Shown here: one piece after another, positions 24,538 through 34,743 of the stretch
Layout of the letters: each line of letters opens with the position of its first letter
How positions within the stretch are numbered: position 1 is the stretch's first letter
NCBI GenBank assembly: GCA_900550365.1
Contig: URRR01000002.1
Span: 1-64,000 of the forward strand
DNA: 64,000 nucleotides
Source of the DNA: an uncultured Prevotella sp.
Lineage (GTDB): Bacteria > Bacteroidota > Bacteroidia > Bacteroidales > Bacteroidaceae
Direction: 5' to 3'
Translations under genes and position numbers: made by a program
Notes under the pieces: model-generated
Seen by the model: only the letters and a program-made list of their open reading frames with translations
Database searches by the model: none
Told to the model about the DNA's origin: nothing

Positions 24538-24652
24538 ACGTAATAATTCTAACTGACTAAGCATTCAAACTCCTCGCTCCATCGCTCTTAATACAACTGA
24601 CACGGCGGACACAATAAAAACATGTACGCGGCGTTATGCTATAAAAAGACTT

Positions 24653-25903
24653 ATGAAAAAAACTCTACTTTACCTTATATTATTTTTATTTCCATTCACC
24701 GCAACAGCACAACGTAATGAAATATATGACAGAGGCATAGCTTCTCTACAAGTAGTGGCCGGCCAGCAATGGCTTGAACTTCCGATAATCAAGCTCGGCA
24801 GCTACTCGCCCGAGGAACGTATCAACATCAGCGTTGACGACCTGACGCACACATACCACCGTTATGTATATAAAATCGAACACTGCGAGGCTGACTGGAC
24901 CGTATCTGACCAGATTTTCTCAAGTGACTTCATAGAGGGCTTTCAAGACGGAAACACTATTGACGACATCGTTGAGTCAATCAACACTAACACGCTTTAC
25001 ACTCATTATTCGCTGCAAATACCCAACGAAAACTGTGCATTAAAAATGAGCGGTAACTACAAACTGACCGTATATGACGAGAATGACAACAACAGACCTG
25101 TGCTGACGGCATGTTTTATGGTGGTAGAACCGGTCATGAACGTTGCTCTCGGCGTGACAACAAATACAGACATTGACATCAACAAAAGTCATCAGCAGGT
25201 AACAATGACCGTGAACTATGGAGGAATGACCGTTACTGACCCTGCATCGCAGATAAAAACCGTTGTCATGCAGAACCGCCGCTGGGATAACGCAAAAATA
25301 AACCCGCGCCCTCAATATTTCATGCCAGACGGTCTGAAATGGGAACATTGCCGTGACCTGATATTCCAGGCCGGCAACGAATACCGCAAGTATGAGATTC
25401 TTGACGTTGACCACCCGACCATGGGCATCGACCGCATCGTTTGGGACGGAAACAATTACCACGCCTATCCTTACGTATGCACGCCGCGGCCTAACTATCT
25501 GTATGACGAAGACGCTAACGGCGCATTTTACATAAGAAACAGCGACAACATAGAGAACGACATTTCATCAGAATATGTCTACGTTCACTACACATTAAAA
25601 ACTCCTCAACGTTACGACGGTGACATTTATGTAAACGGCGCCTGGACTAATGACCAGCTCACGTCTGAATATCTGATGACATATGACGACATAAACAAGT
25701 GTTATACCGCAACGATAATGCAGAAACAAGGGTATTACTCTTATCAATTCGTCATGGTTGGCGCGGACGGAACGAGCCAGGTAGTACCCTCGGAAGGCAG
25801 TTTCTACGAAACCGAGAACAAATATCAGGCTCTTGTGTATTTTCGCGGACGCGGCGAACGCACGGACAGACTTGTAGGCTATCAGGAGATTCAATTTAAA
25901 TGA
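24653..25903 (+). CDS. Type IX secretion system plug-domain protein (DUF5103)
   Basis: A secreted protein of 416 residues with an N-terminal signal peptide (MKKTLLYLILFLFPFTATAQ) and a beta-rich body. Segments LQVVAGQQWLELPIIKLGS, HRYVYKIEHCEADW and the closing YFRGRGERTDRLVGYQEI are those of DUF5103, the family that plugs the SprA channel of type IX secretion. The length is normal. It follows the defence operon by 115 bp of unremarkable DNA and converges on the outer membrane protein gene across a bidirectional hairpin. It marks the return to the core genome. Confidence 0.85.
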   Translation: MKKTLLYLILFLFPFTATAQRNEIYDRGIASLQVVAGQQWLELPIIKLGSYSPEERINISVDDLTHTYHRYVYKIEHCEADWTVSDQIFSSDFIEGFQDGNTIDDIVESINTNTLYTHYSLQIPNENCALKMSGNYKLTVYDENDNNRPVLTACFMVVEPVMNVALGVTTNTDIDINKSHQQVTMTVNYGGMTVTDPASQIKTVVMQNRRWDNAKINPRPQYFMPDGLKWEHCRDLIFQAGNEYRKYEILDVDHPTMGIDRIVWDGNNYHAYPYVCTPRPNYLYDEDANGAFYIRNSDNIENDISSEYVYVHYTLKTPQRYDGDIYVNGAWTNDQLTSEYLMTYDDINKCYTATIMQKQGYYSYQFVMVGADGTSQVVPSEGSFYETENKYQALVYFRGRGERTDRLVGYQEIQFK

Positions 25904-25907
25904 AGAG

Positions 25908-25968
25908 CGAAAAGTGAAAAGTGAAAAATCAAATGACTAAGCAAATGAACTTTTCACTTTTCGTTTTT
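25908..25968 (+). terminator. Terminator between convergent genes
   Basis: cgaaaagtgaaaagt (25908-25922) pairs perfectly over 15 bp with 25949-25963, followed by a T-run on the plus strand. It ends transcription of the plug gene and probably, in reverse, of the outer membrane protein gene whose stop lies at 25972. Confidence 0.7.
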
Positions 25969-25971
25969 CAC

Positions 25972-28914
25972 TTAAAATCTGCGAGGGCCGCCAGGCCTCA
26001 TGCCGGGCCGATCGCCGTCAGGTCGTCTTGGCCTGTCACCACGATCCATGCCGTCAGGACGTCCTGAGCTTTTGCCTCCACCGAATAAATTAATTCGATA
26101 TACGGCATGCAACATTGCGTAACTGTTGACACTGTTGTAACGGGTGTCGCTGCGGCTCATTGAATTTATTGTTCTGCTGAAATTGCTTTGGTTATGCAGA
26201 ATGTCATAAAATTGCAATGACAATGTAAGCGCATTACCTTTCAGGAAACTCTGACTTACCTGCAGATTCCATATCAGCTCGTTGGTATTCATAGAGCTGT
26301 CATTATAACCTCGGCGGCTGTTCTGGTGGATATCCGTTGACAGACTTGTACCCCACGGAAGGAAAATGTTGACATATCCGCCATATGCGAACTGCCAGGT
26401 ATCAAGATTATTGCTGCTCTGAAGCATGTTGCGGGTGTGCGTATAGTCTAATGATCCATCAAGAGACACCTCTAACCAACTGTTACGGAAGCTGGCGGTA
26501 AGCTGCTCGCCTATCTGAGCGGTCTTTGTTGTATTCTTCTGTGAGCTTGAAATGCCGTCAAGGGCGAGATAACCGACATAGTTATTATATCTTACATTGG
26601 TAAACGTGCTGACGGTCCAACGGCCTACCGAGTCAAGAGCGGTATTAAACATCAAGGCTCCTGACAGATTCCAGTTGCCGTTGATGTTCTCCGGCCTTGT
26701 GGTGCGTCCGCCCGTCTGTTCGTCATAAGTAACCATATTGCTTATGCTGTTACGCGTGTTGCTGTAATTGAGATGCACCATTATGGCGCGCTGGCGCTCT
26801 TGAATATAATTATTATAGAACAGGCGCAATGTATTGGTAAACGAAGGTTTCAAACCGGGATTACCCATAGTGACATTCAGCGGGTCGCTGTCGTCAACTA
26901 TATCAAGCAGGTCTGACATACTTGGCTGAGCTGTAGTTCCACGGTAATTTATTCGCAGGTTGCTCAACTTAGAGAAACGGTAACGGAAATCAAGCGTAGG
27001 AGTGAAATTAACCACCGTCCTTACCGTATCTGTATTTATGCCCTGATAACGCTGTATGAAGCGTGTCTTCTGCGGCTGGAGCAGAACTCCGACATTGAAA
27101 TTATATTTCTCCCGGATAACACGCAACATCACTTGGATGTCATGAATATAATTCTTATATTCTGAATAACGGCTGAGATCGTTGTCAAGATATGTCTCAA
27201 GCGGGTTATCAAGACGTGCCAGATAATCAGCCCAGCCACGGTATGCAGGCGATATCCCTGAAAAGAAATCCTCACCAAGGTTACTGAAGTCATACGTTGA
27301 GCGGTCGCTCTTGTTATATTTATAACTGAATTTATAACTGAACTGCAGGAACGCCGCACGGAAGATCGGCTCGCTGTAAGTCATTTGCAGGCTGTAGTTC
27401 CATGTCTTGGTAGGCGTCAGGTTGTATCGGTTTGTCTGATAAGTAGAATCATTGCCCAAAGCATCAAGTACCTGATACAGATGCACATTTGAGGTACTGA
27501 AACTACGGCCGTCGTTCTCACCATAACTTACATCAGCACGAGCAGTCACATTGCGCCCTTTGGTATTAAGTTTGCGGTTGAACTGCAGCATTGCACCTAC
27601 AGATTTACTGTCTGAATAAGTAATTGAGGTATTATCGCGCATGTTTACCATAAGCCCCTCAGCGTCCATTCGGTCAACAGATTCCTGAGAAAGAGGGTCT
27701 GACACATATTCATACGGATCCTCATTGTATGACGCACTGAGGCCTGTCGAACGGCTGTCACTTTTAGTGTATCCGAAAGTCGGCCGGAACATGACGTTAG
27801 TCATGCTGTCAGGTTTCCATTCAAGACGCATGCGGGCATCCCAACTGTCTGACCTTGTATAACTTTGGTTAAGACTGTTAGAAAATGAGCCGACTGTACT
27901 TACAAAGTTTTCAGATGACTGCTCGGTACGGGTGTCGCTGTTTGAATGGTTCCACCTTACGCTGCCGTCAAGATTAAGTTTATCACTGGGACTAAAGTTA
28001 AAGTTTGCACCGACCATCTTTGATGAATTCAGACCCTGACGTCCGGCACCGAACCGCCCTCCTCCACCGCCACCGGGGAATCCACGGTCATTGACATTAT
28101 TTGCGTTTCCAAGCAACATTACACGTGACTTGTCTTTGAAAACAGCTCCCATAAGACGTTCTGAGTAACGGCTATGTGTACCGGCAGAAAGATCTGCATT
28201 GCCGAAGAAGCCTTTATTCATGCCACGTTTTATACCAAAATCCAGCACCGTCTGCTCTTCACCGTCATCAATTCCTGTAACACGTGCCAAGTCGCTCTTT
28301 TCGTCATATGCCTTTACTTTCTCTATTATCGAAGTAGGAAGATTTTTCATTGCGGTCTTAGTGTCACCGGTCATGAATTCCTTTCCGTCAACAAGTATCT
28401 TCTTAACTTCCTTGCCGTTAATAGTTATAGTTCCGTCATCGCTCACCTGGGCACCAGGAAGCCGCTTCACTAGTTCTTCTACTACTGAACCTTCAGGCGT
28501 GCGATATGCCGACGCATTATAAACAAACGTATCTTCATTAACCGTTACACGGGCAGCCTGAGCTACAACGGTAGCGCCCTTCAGCATTATGGCATCTGCC
28601 CCGAACTCAATATTACCAAGGGCGACATCACCTTTGCCGCCGACCTTCACATTTTTGGTTAAGGTTACATAACCGACACTGGAAAACTTTAATATATAAC
28701 TGCCTGCCTCTGGAGCATCAATCGTAAAACGCCCTTTATCGTCACTTAGCACACCCTTAACATAAGTACTGTCGCTTTTCAGCATCTGAACAGTGGCCAA
28801 CATTACGCCTTCACGGGTATCACGGTCAACAAGAGTACCTGATATCTTGATGCCCTGAGCTTGCGCTATAAGTGCGGAAAAAGTAATCAGAATAATAAAA
28901 AATAATCTTTGCAT
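25972..28914 (-). CDS. Outer membrane beta-barrel protein, TonB-receptor-like
   Basis: About 980 residues. The ATG at 28914 opens a signal peptide (MQRLFFIILITFSALIAQAQ) and is preferred over a TTG at 28947. A carboxypeptidase-like regulatory domain comes next (ISGTLVDRDTREGVMLATVQ to GYVTL), then a plug-like domain (VEELVKRLPGAQVSDDGTIT, KILVDGKEF), then a long beta-barrel rich in aromatic and Asn residues. The C-terminus is a Gly/Arg/Pro/Asp-rich tail after INLFGGGK. This architecture is the OMP_b-brl_3 group of TonB-dependent-receptor relatives. No SusD partner is adjacent, so it is not a classic SusCD pair. The substrate is unknown. Confidence 0.8.
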   Translation of the reverse strand: MQRLFFIILITFSALIAQAQGIKISGTLVDRDTREGVMLATVQMLKSDSTYVKGVLSDDKGRFTIDAPEAGSYILKFSSVGYVTLTKNVKVGGKGDVALGNIEFGADAIMLKGATVVAQAARVTVNEDTFVYNASAYRTPEGSVVEELVKRLPGAQVSDDGTITINGKEVKKILVDGKEFMTGDTKTAMKNLPTSIIEKVKAYDEKSDLARVTGIDDGEEQTVLDFGIKRGMNKGFFGNADLSAGTHSRYSERLMGAVFKDKSRVMLLGNANNVNDRGFPGGGGGGRFGAGRQGLNSSKMVGANFNFSPSDKLNLDGSVRWNHSNSDTRTEQSSENFVSTVGSFSNSLNQSYTRSDSWDARMRLEWKPDSMTNVMFRPTFGYTKSDSRSTGLSASYNEDPYEYVSDPLSQESVDRMDAEGLMVNMRDNTSITYSDSKSVGAMLQFNRKLNTKGRNVTARADVSYGENDGRSFSTSNVHLYQVLDALGNDSTYQTNRYNLTPTKTWNYSLQMTYSEPIFRAAFLQFSYKFSYKYNKSDRSTYDFSNLGEDFFSGISPAYRGWADYLARLDNPLETYLDNDLSRYSEYKNYIHDIQVMLRVIREKYNFNVGVLLQPQKTRFIQRYQGINTDTVRTVVNFTPTLDFRYRFSKLSNLRINYRGTTAQPSMSDLLDIVDDSDPLNVTMGNPGLKPSFTNTLRLFYNNYIQERQRAIMVHLNYSNTRNSISNMVTYDEQTGGRTTRPENINGNWNLSGALMFNTALDSVGRWTVSTFTNVRYNNYVGYLALDGISSSQKNTTKTAQIGEQLTASFRNSWLEVSLDGSLDYTHTRNMLQSSNNLDTWQFAYGGYVNIFLPWGTSLSTDIHQNSRRGYNDSSMNTNELIWNLQVSQSFLKGNALTLSLQFYDILHNQSNFSRTINSMSRSDTRYNSVNSYAMLHAVYRINLFGGGKSSGRPDGMDRGDRPRRPDGDRPGMRPGGPRRF

Positions 28915-29041
28915 CTTACATATTTTTATTGCTTTAGACGGGAACAAACGGCTTTGGTTTAATTCATAAAATATTAAAAATTAAGAAAATGGAGGTTTTA
29001 TCGATGAAAATGTCTACATTTGCATACATCTAAATATCTTT

Positions 29042-30100
29042 ATGTTTATGAAACAGACCATTGCCTTCTCCACAGATATTGCTGAAACGGCTGAAGCGGC
29101 CGTAGCCGCCTGCCAGCCAGATAAGACATTCATCATAACGGACAATACAACGCAGCGTTTATGCCTGCCGTTGATTATGAAAGCTCCGGGCCTGGCCAAC
29201 GCTAAAATAATATCAATTCCACCGACCGATGCAAACAAAAATCTTGAACAATTAGCATATGTCTGGTCTGAGCTTCAAAGTGGTGGAGCAACAAGACATT
29301 CATGTACCGTAAACCTTGGAGGCGGCATGATTACTGACCTTGGAGGCTTTGCCGCGTCAACATTCAAACGCGGAATGGACTTCATAAACATTCCAACTAC
29401 CTTGCTTTCAATGGTTGACGCTTCGGTAGGAGGTAAGACCGGTATCAACTACGGCGGACTGAAAAACGAAATTGGAGTGTTCAACAATGCCCGTACGGTA
29501 ATTATTGACACCTCTTTTCTCAGTACTCTTGACAGTGGGAACTTATTATCGGGGTATGCCGAGATGCTTAAACATGGACTGTTAAGCAATGATAAAATGT
29601 GGTCAGAACTATTACTCTTTGATATTGGAAATCCTGACCTTAAGCTTCTGCAGACAATGGTTAAGGACAGCATACAAGTAAAAGAACACATAGTAGAACT
29701 TGACCCTCACGAGACCGGATTGCGTAAGGCTCTTAATCTCGGGCACACGATAGGGCACGCATTTGAGTCTTTCGCTCTTAACACCGAACATCCGTTACTA
29801 CATGGATATGCCGTAGCCTACGGCTTGATTGGTGAACTTTACCTGAGCTGCATCAAAACAGGTTTCCCGACCGAAAAGATGCGTCAGACGGCAACTTTCA
29901 TTCGTGAACATTACGGATGTCCGGATATTAACTGCAAAGATTACATGCAGTTAATAGAACTGATGCGCCATGACAAGAAGAATACCGGGAAAAACATAAA
30001 CTTCACCCTATTGGCAGATATCGGCGATATCCGCATCAACCAGACTGCTACTAATGAAGAGATATACGAAGCACTTGATTTTATACGTGAGGGCATCTGA
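29042..30100 (+). CDS. aroB: 3-dehydroquinate synthase
   Basis: The second step of the shikimate pathway: conversion of DAHP to 3-dehydroquinate with NAD and a metal. GGGMITDLGGFAASTFKRG (about 98-116), VDASVGGKTGIN (about 132-143), AEMLKHGLL (about 178-186) and the metal-binding NLGHTIGHAFE (about 234-244) are all intact. 352 residues is normal. A second ATG lies two codons in. A TACATTTG box at 29015-29022 may be its -7 element, without a clear -33. It is divergent from the outer membrane protein gene. Confidence 0.93.
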   Translation: MFMKQTIAFSTDIAETAEAAVAACQPDKTFIITDNTTQRLCLPLIMKAPGLANAKIISIPPTDANKNLEQLAYVWSELQSGGATRHSCTVNLGGGMITDLGGFAASTFKRGMDFINIPTTLLSMVDASVGGKTGINYGGLKNEIGVFNNARTVIIDTSFLSTLDSGNLLSGYAEMLKHGLLSNDKMWSELLLFDIGNPDLKLLQTMVKDSIQVKEHIVELDPHETGLRKALNLGHTIGHAFESFALNTEHPLLHGYAVAYGLIGELYLSCIKTGFPTEKMRQTATFIREHYGCPDINCKDYMQLIELMRHDKKNTGKNINFTLLADIGDIRINQTATNEEIYEALDFIREGI

Positions 30101-30126
30101 GCGTAACGCCAAGATGCCCCCAACTT

Positions 30127-31329
30127 TTATATGTCCTTACGCCACCAGATTCGCATTACCTTACGGTGAACAGCCGCAAGATTAAGGAGTGACACTATAA
30201 CAAATAACAACAGACCAAGTACGACTGACGGCCACATTGCTCCATAATCAATCTGAGGGAAAAGAGACTCAATGACATCCATATAATAGCTTCTGAAAGC
30301 CATCACGGCTAAAAGCGCCACTGCAAGCACGACCACATTGAGCACCACGGTCAGCATTACATACGGCATGGCCACTCGTGCCGGCGAATAGCCGATGAGG
30401 AGCAAATTCTCTAACTTTGAACTGTTCTTCTGTACCAAAAGATATATACTGAGCATCAATATGTAAAAGCTCAACAGGCTGATGACACCACCTACGGTCA
30501 TCACGACACCGACAGCAAGACGCAAGAAATAAGCAGTCTTCTCTGCCTGCAGTTTGTCCTGTTCTACTTCATAACCGTTGCCACTAAAGAATTTGGCAAC
30601 GTTCTCATCAGCAGGATTTCCAAGTTCTACTATCAGGCGTGTTGGCGCAGGTGATCCTTCAACTGAATAACGGGCATTACTCCAATCCATGAAAGCCTGA
30701 GGCACAAGTATGGTATTCAGTCTACCTGAGAAACCGATAACGCGTCCACGGAATTCATCATTATAACCATTTCCTCTGATATAAAGCCGGAAATCTATAA
30801 GTCCAACAAGTCCCTCGTTTATCTTAGGCAATGAATGAGTGCGCGCAAAGCCAAAATTATACATATTTATATATGAGCGAGGCAATATGATTGGAACCTC
30901 ATGGCTGCCTTCATTGTATTTCCATTCAGAAAGTGGAACATCAACAAAACCGTCAGGCACACTTTCAATAAACAACTCTGATGCCAATATCGGCTGACCA
31001 TCAATACCCATTTTTGCATCAACACGATAGCCTGCTGAGTTAAATGCGCCAATCTTACTTATGAATTTTCGCGTTGCAAGGTCATCAATCTCTGCACCGG
31101 TGAAGGTTCCCGCATGGCCGGAAATTGTTCCGGCCATTCCTATTTTCTTGCTGACAATCACATAATCCGACTTCATGAAGCTGTCTTCCGAAGTAAACAC
31201 GGGAAGTACATCTCGATAGAACTGATATCCCAAAAGAACTATCAGCATGCCAAACAAGTTGGCGAAAAAGAATCCTGCCAGCTGCGGCACACTGACATGC
31301 TTGCGCAAAAGTTTCCAAACCAAAGTCAT
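30127..31329 (-). CDS. ABC transporter permease (FtsX-like)
   Basis: 400 residues with one N-terminal membrane segment (about 18-40, FFFANLFGMLIVLLGYQF), a periplasmic domain of about 220 residues, and three C-terminal segments (about 270-295, 322-347, 366-392). This is the FtsX/MacB-type permease layout. Its start overlaps the stop of the ATPase gene by 4 bp. Together with the upstream lipoprotein it forms a three-gene operon on the minus strand, probably an envelope-directed export or signalling system; the substrate is unknown. Confidence 0.8.
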   Translation of the reverse strand: MTLVWKLLRKHVSVPQLAGFFFANLFGMLIVLLGYQFYRDVLPVFTSEDSFMKSDYVIVSKKIGMAGTISGHAGTFTGAEIDDLATRKFISKIGAFNSAGYRVDAKMGIDGQPILASELFIESVPDGFVDVPLSEWKYNEGSHEVPIILPRSYINMYNFGFARTHSLPKINEGLVGLIDFRLYIRGNGYNDEFRGRVIGFSGRLNTILVPQAFMDWSNARYSVEGSPAPTRLIVELGNPADENVAKFFSGNGYEVEQDKLQAEKTAYFLRLAVGVVMTVGGVISLLSFYILMLSIYLLVQKNSSKLENLLLIGYSPARVAMPYVMLTVVLNVVVLAVALLAVMAFRSYYMDVIESLFPQIDYGAMWPSVVLGLLLFVIVSLLNLAAVHRKVMRIWWRKDI

Positions 31330-31970
31330 AACTTGAATACTTTATCGTAATCCAGATTAATACGGCGGCCTATACTTGTGACTATTACTCCTGCACCTTG
31401 ACTACGGGCCTCTTCCAACATAAGCTCTCCCATAATGGTTGCATTGGTATCATCAAGGTGACTTATCGGCTCATCTGCAAGAATAAAATCAAATGGTTGT
31501 ACCAATGCACGCATCAAAGCGACACGTTGCTGCTGACCAAACGACATATGTCCTACACGGGCATCAATTTTATCTCCAATGCCAAGTTTTTCAAACCACG
31601 ACAGTATTTCTTCACGGGTTTTCATTCCTGTCAACCGGTTTTTTATTTCTACATTTTCAAAAGCCGTAAGCTCCGGAAATAAACGAAGTTCCTGAAATAG
31701 ACATGCTACATGCCGTTTACGCACATCAACCCATTCACCAACTTTCAAATCTGCAGCCTGTCTGTCATCAAACATGACTCTACCCGAATAATCATGCCTA
31801 TACCCGAGAATATAACTGCAAAATGTGCTTTTGCCTTTGCCACTGTCTGCTTCTACAAGATACAATCCTCCTTTATCAAACGTTGCATCATTAAACCATA
31901 TATCAGACTTTAGACCGACACGTTTGGAGAACACATCTGGAATAACATTACAAAACTCTATTCTTTTCAT
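31326..31970 (-). CDS. ABC transporter ATP-binding protein
   Basis: About 214 residues. The Walker A loop is ADSGKGKST, with Ala in place of the first Gly. The signature is MSFGQQQRVALMRAL (Phe for the usual first Gly of SGGQ), and Walker B is FILADEPISHLDD. The H-loop region is less clear. The ATG at 31970 is used; a GTG at 31979 overlapping the upstream stop (GTGA) is also possible and would add three residues. It pairs with the FtsX-like permease downstream. Confidence 0.85.
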   Translation of the reverse strand: MKRIEFCNVIPDVFSKRVGLKSDIWFNDATFDKGGLYLVEADSGKGKSTFCSYILGYRHDYSGRVMFDDRQAADLKVGEWVDVRKRHVACLFQELRLFPELTAFENVEIKNRLTGMKTREEILSWFEKLGIGDKIDARVGHMSFGQQQRVALMRALVQPFDFILADEPISHLDDTNATIMGELMLEEARSQGAGVIVTSIGRRINLDYDKVFKL

Positions 31971-31975
31971 TGATT

Positions 31976-33346
31976 TCACTTCATAATGTAAATTATCCTT
32001 CTTTTATTCCCCAACAGTTTTTGAAAATAACCATTCATACCGCTGCCTGAACCAATTAATGAATTTAAATTAGCAACTATAACCAATCTTTGTCCTTTAA
32101 TTACATTCTGTACAACAGAAGAAACAGGGGCATTTGATGTTGAAAGCATTGCACGGGCATTATCTACTGATGAGCCTGCATAAAACCTCATTACATTTAC
32201 TCCAAAACAGAAAGAAATGTCACCGCCGGTATAGCAAAATTCATCTTTTCCTGTAGACCTGATTTCCGTTCCCTTTGGACATGATTCTTTCCAATAGCTT
32301 ACATCCTCAAGAAAATTTTTATTACCTAATTCAGCTCCTATCTGTAGCGAGGGCTTACCAGCAATAAAATCCGGCACGGTTATTACAAAATCACCATTAA
32401 TACCCCTGATTATATTGTCCATGTCAACAGCCATATTCATGCCTGCAAGCAAAGCTTGGAATGTGCGGCTTGAATGCAGCAAGCGTATGAATTCTTTTCC
32501 ATCCACATTCATAAATGAGACTATAGCCGAACTATCAGCAACATTAGCAACAAAATCGTTTTCTATCGGGCGAAAAATATTTTTGGAATCTCTGATTGCC
32601 GAGTCAATGCGCTTATTTAACGAAAAAGTCTCGCCTCTTATAATAAACAAATCGTCTACACTTGTATCAAGTTCTGCCGCCAATAACACCTGAGATGCGT
32701 CTGCATCCTTAGGAGCACCCAAAGAGAACAGCCCTGCAAACTTGTCTGGTAATGCAGCTGCCTGACAGACAAACGCCACACTGCCCTGAATGCTGTCTAT
32801 CCTACTAAACATCGGTGATGTTTTGATGCCATGCTTCTCGTCTTGCTTCAAATACTTAGCAATACGTTGTCTCAACTCTGCTTGAGCTGACGGCAAAGCC
32901 GGGCCCAATACCACAATGGCATTTGACGAGTACCCCGCCACCCAAGAATCATTTATTACAGAAAAGTTATATCCTCTGTATTCAGAAACAGGCTTACAAC
33001 GACCGGCCTTTACCGATTTGTCCAGACATTTGCCAAGAGCATCCTCATCTGAGAGCTTAGCTGCAAGGCCTATATTACCTTCAATAGTCTCAAATAAATA
33101 TAGTCTTGACGTAAAATCTATTCCACAATCATCTGTAGCATCAATGCCCAATACCTCGGACATCACGTTCTGAACATTACCGGCATTACTAAATTCCAAT
33201 AATCCGGGAACATCAATGGACACTAAAGCCGTACTGTTTTCCGGAATTGCATTCAGATAATCATCATCCGAGCAAGATGACAACACAACAATTAACGGCA
33301 CTATCATTAAAAATGCCGCAACAGCTTTAAAATCAATCTTTTTCAT
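31976..33346 (-). CDS. DUF4836-type lipoprotein
   Basis: 456 residues with a lipoprotein signal: hydrophobic core, then LSSC with the lipidated Cys at 25 and SDDD after it. An Asp-rich start of this kind often keeps lipoproteins in the inner membrane. The body (YLNAIPENSTALVSIDVPGL at about 30-49, later IIRGINGDFVITV) resembles DUF4836 proteins of Bacteroidales, whose role is unknown. The end of the gene overlaps the possible GTG start of the ABC ATPase, so it is probably part of that transport operon. Confidence 0.7.
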   Translation of the reverse strand: MKKIDFKAVAAFLMIVPLIVVLSSCSDDDYLNAIPENSTALVSIDVPGLLEFSNAGNVQNVMSEVLGIDATDDCGIDFTSRLYLFETIEGNIGLAAKLSDEDALGKCLDKSVKAGRCKPVSEYRGYNFSVINDSWVAGYSSNAIVVLGPALPSAQAELRQRIAKYLKQDEKHGIKTSPMFSRIDSIQGSVAFVCQAAALPDKFAGLFSLGAPKDADASQVLLAAELDTSVDDLFIIRGETFSLNKRIDSAIRDSKNIFRPIENDFVANVADSSAIVSFMNVDGKEFIRLLHSSRTFQALLAGMNMAVDMDNIIRGINGDFVITVPDFIAGKPSLQIGAELGNKNFLEDVSYWKESCPKGTEIRSTGKDEFCYTGGDISFCFGVNVMRFYAGSSVDNARAMLSTSNAPVSSVVQNVIKGQRLVIVANLNSLIGSGSGMNGYFQKLLGNKRRIIYIMK

Positions 33347-33424
33347 TAAACGTATATTAAGCCTGACTAAACGGCTCTTAACATAAGAAAAAATGACCTA
33401 AACTGCAATCTTTACCACACCTTG

Positions 33425-34156
33425 TCACTTACGTAAAGCAAGCTGTGCCATCATCGTTGCAGACAAGGCTGCAGTTTCTGTACGCAGACGGCTGTTACCC
33501 AACGTTACAGATTCATAACCGTTCTGCATGGCAAGTTTCACTTCCTCTACTGAAAAATCCCCTTCAGGACCTATCAGAATTGTCACATCATCACCTTCAT
33601 CTGTTGACGACAGGGTATATAACTCTTTGAACAAGTCCTTACGTTCTATTTCCTCATAACAATGAGCTATATATTTACGCCCTGAACGAGGTGCCGCTAT
33701 AAAATCCTTAAATGACATCATAGCATTTAATCGTGGTTTCCATGGCTTATGACTCTGCTTAACCGCAGCCACGACTATTTTGTCAAGACGTACAGTACGC
33801 ATTACCTTACGCTCAGAGAATTTACAATTAAGGAAAGTTACTTCATCTATTCCTATTTCGGTTGCCTTTTCACAGAACCATTCTATCCTGTCCATCATTT
33901 TTGTAGGAGCAATGGCTATATGTATATTTCCTTTCCAACCTTTCTCTTGAGGTAAAACTTCCTTTATTTCGTACATACAGCGCTTCGTTGCCGCAATAGT
34001 TACGACAGCTCTGTAGAAATTGCCCTCTCCGTCCATCAGATACATCTCATCACCGCTCTTAAGCCTTAACACCCGCAAAGCGTGAAGAGCCTCATCCATA
34101 GGCATCTCTGTAAGAGTTGCCGCCGAAGGGACATAAAAAAATCTTATTTCTTTCAT
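33425..34156 (-). CDS. rsmE: 16S rRNA (uracil-1498-N3)-methyltransferase
   Basis: A SPOUT-class methyltransferase of 243 residues that modifies U1498 of 16S rRNA. HIAIAPTKMMDRIEWFCEKA (about 81-100), EIGIDEV and KQSHKPWKP are family motifs. The trefoil-knot SAM site reads ILIGPEGDFSVEEV (about 194-207), followed by VTLGNSRLRTETAALSA (about 218-234). The length is normal. The gene lies 9 bp after the bifunctional nuclease gene on the same strand. Confidence 0.92.
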   Translation of the reverse strand: MKEIRFFYVPSAATLTEMPMDEALHALRVLRLKSGDEMYLMDGEGNFYRAVVTIAATKRCMYEIKEVLPQEKGWKGNIHIAIAPTKMMDRIEWFCEKATEIGIDEVTFLNCKFSERKVMRTVRLDKIVVAAVKQSHKPWKPRLNAMMSFKDFIAAPRSGRKYIAHCYEEIERKDLFKELYTLSSTDEGDDVTILIGPEGDFSVEEVKLAMQNGYESVTLGNSRLRTETAALSATMMAQLALRK

Positions 34157-34165
34157 AGTAAAATA

Positions 34166-34729
34166 CTAATTTATAGGTTTTTCGCCATTTTTATTTCTTC
34201 GTTTTTTCTCGTCACGCAGATGAGAAGCCAATTCGTAATTCTCGTCCGCTATGGCCTTATCAAGTGCTGCTTGCAGCATTTCGTCACTTATGGTATTGAC
34301 CGGCAACGACACACCTCGCGAATTCTCTCTATACGCAACTGACTGCCTCCTCATCAGTGAATACTCAATATAAAGCGGAATATCACTGACATAAGACAAC
34401 ATGACCGCATCAGAAGCACGTATCAACATGGGAGACATAGTTTCCTTATTATACAACAATGTGCGGTATTGCCCATCAATTATATCATCAATAACCAGTT
34501 CAAAACTCAGGTCTGTATAATTCTTCAACAACTTACTGAGAACTTCCGGCAACATTATTTTCGTAATAGGAACTTTCTTGACACGAAGCTCCATCTGAAC
34601 GGCCATAGCCTTATCACAGACAATGGTTATCTGCCGCTCACTTTTTTCATCAGTCAATATGAGTAATCCAAGATTGTCTGTGCCGACAATCTCTGACACT
34701 CCTTTGAAAAACAATCGTTCTTTTGTCAT
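34166..34729 (-). CDS. Bifunctional nuclease family protein with UVR motif
   Basis: 187 residues. The BFN/DUF151 domain occupies about 1-130 (GLLILTDEKSERQITIVCDKAMA, then ASDAVMLSYVSDIPLYIEYSL). A UvrB/UvrC-type motif follows at the C-terminus (LDKAIADENYELASHLRDEKKRR). The combination is common in Bacteroidetes; nuclease activity is known for plant and thermophile relatives only. It lies between the MFS transporter and rsmE, with 14 and 9 bp gaps, so the three are probably one operon. Confidence 0.8.
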   Translation of the reverse strand: MTKERLFFKGVSEIVGTDNLGLLILTDEKSERQITIVCDKAMAVQMELRVKKVPITKIMLPEVLSKLLKNYTDLSFELVIDDIIDGQYRTLLYNKETMSPMLIRASDAVMLSYVSDIPLYIEYSLMRRQSVAYRENSRGVSLPVNTISDEMLQAALDKAIADENYELASHLRDEKKRRNKNGEKPIN

Positions 34730-34743
34730 ATCGCTCCTTTACA

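Noticed and set aside
25972..28914. SusC of a SusCD polysaccharide-utilisation locus
   Set aside because: No SusD-like gene, sensor or glycoside hydrolase is adjacent, and the barrel belongs to the OMP_b-brl_3-like group.
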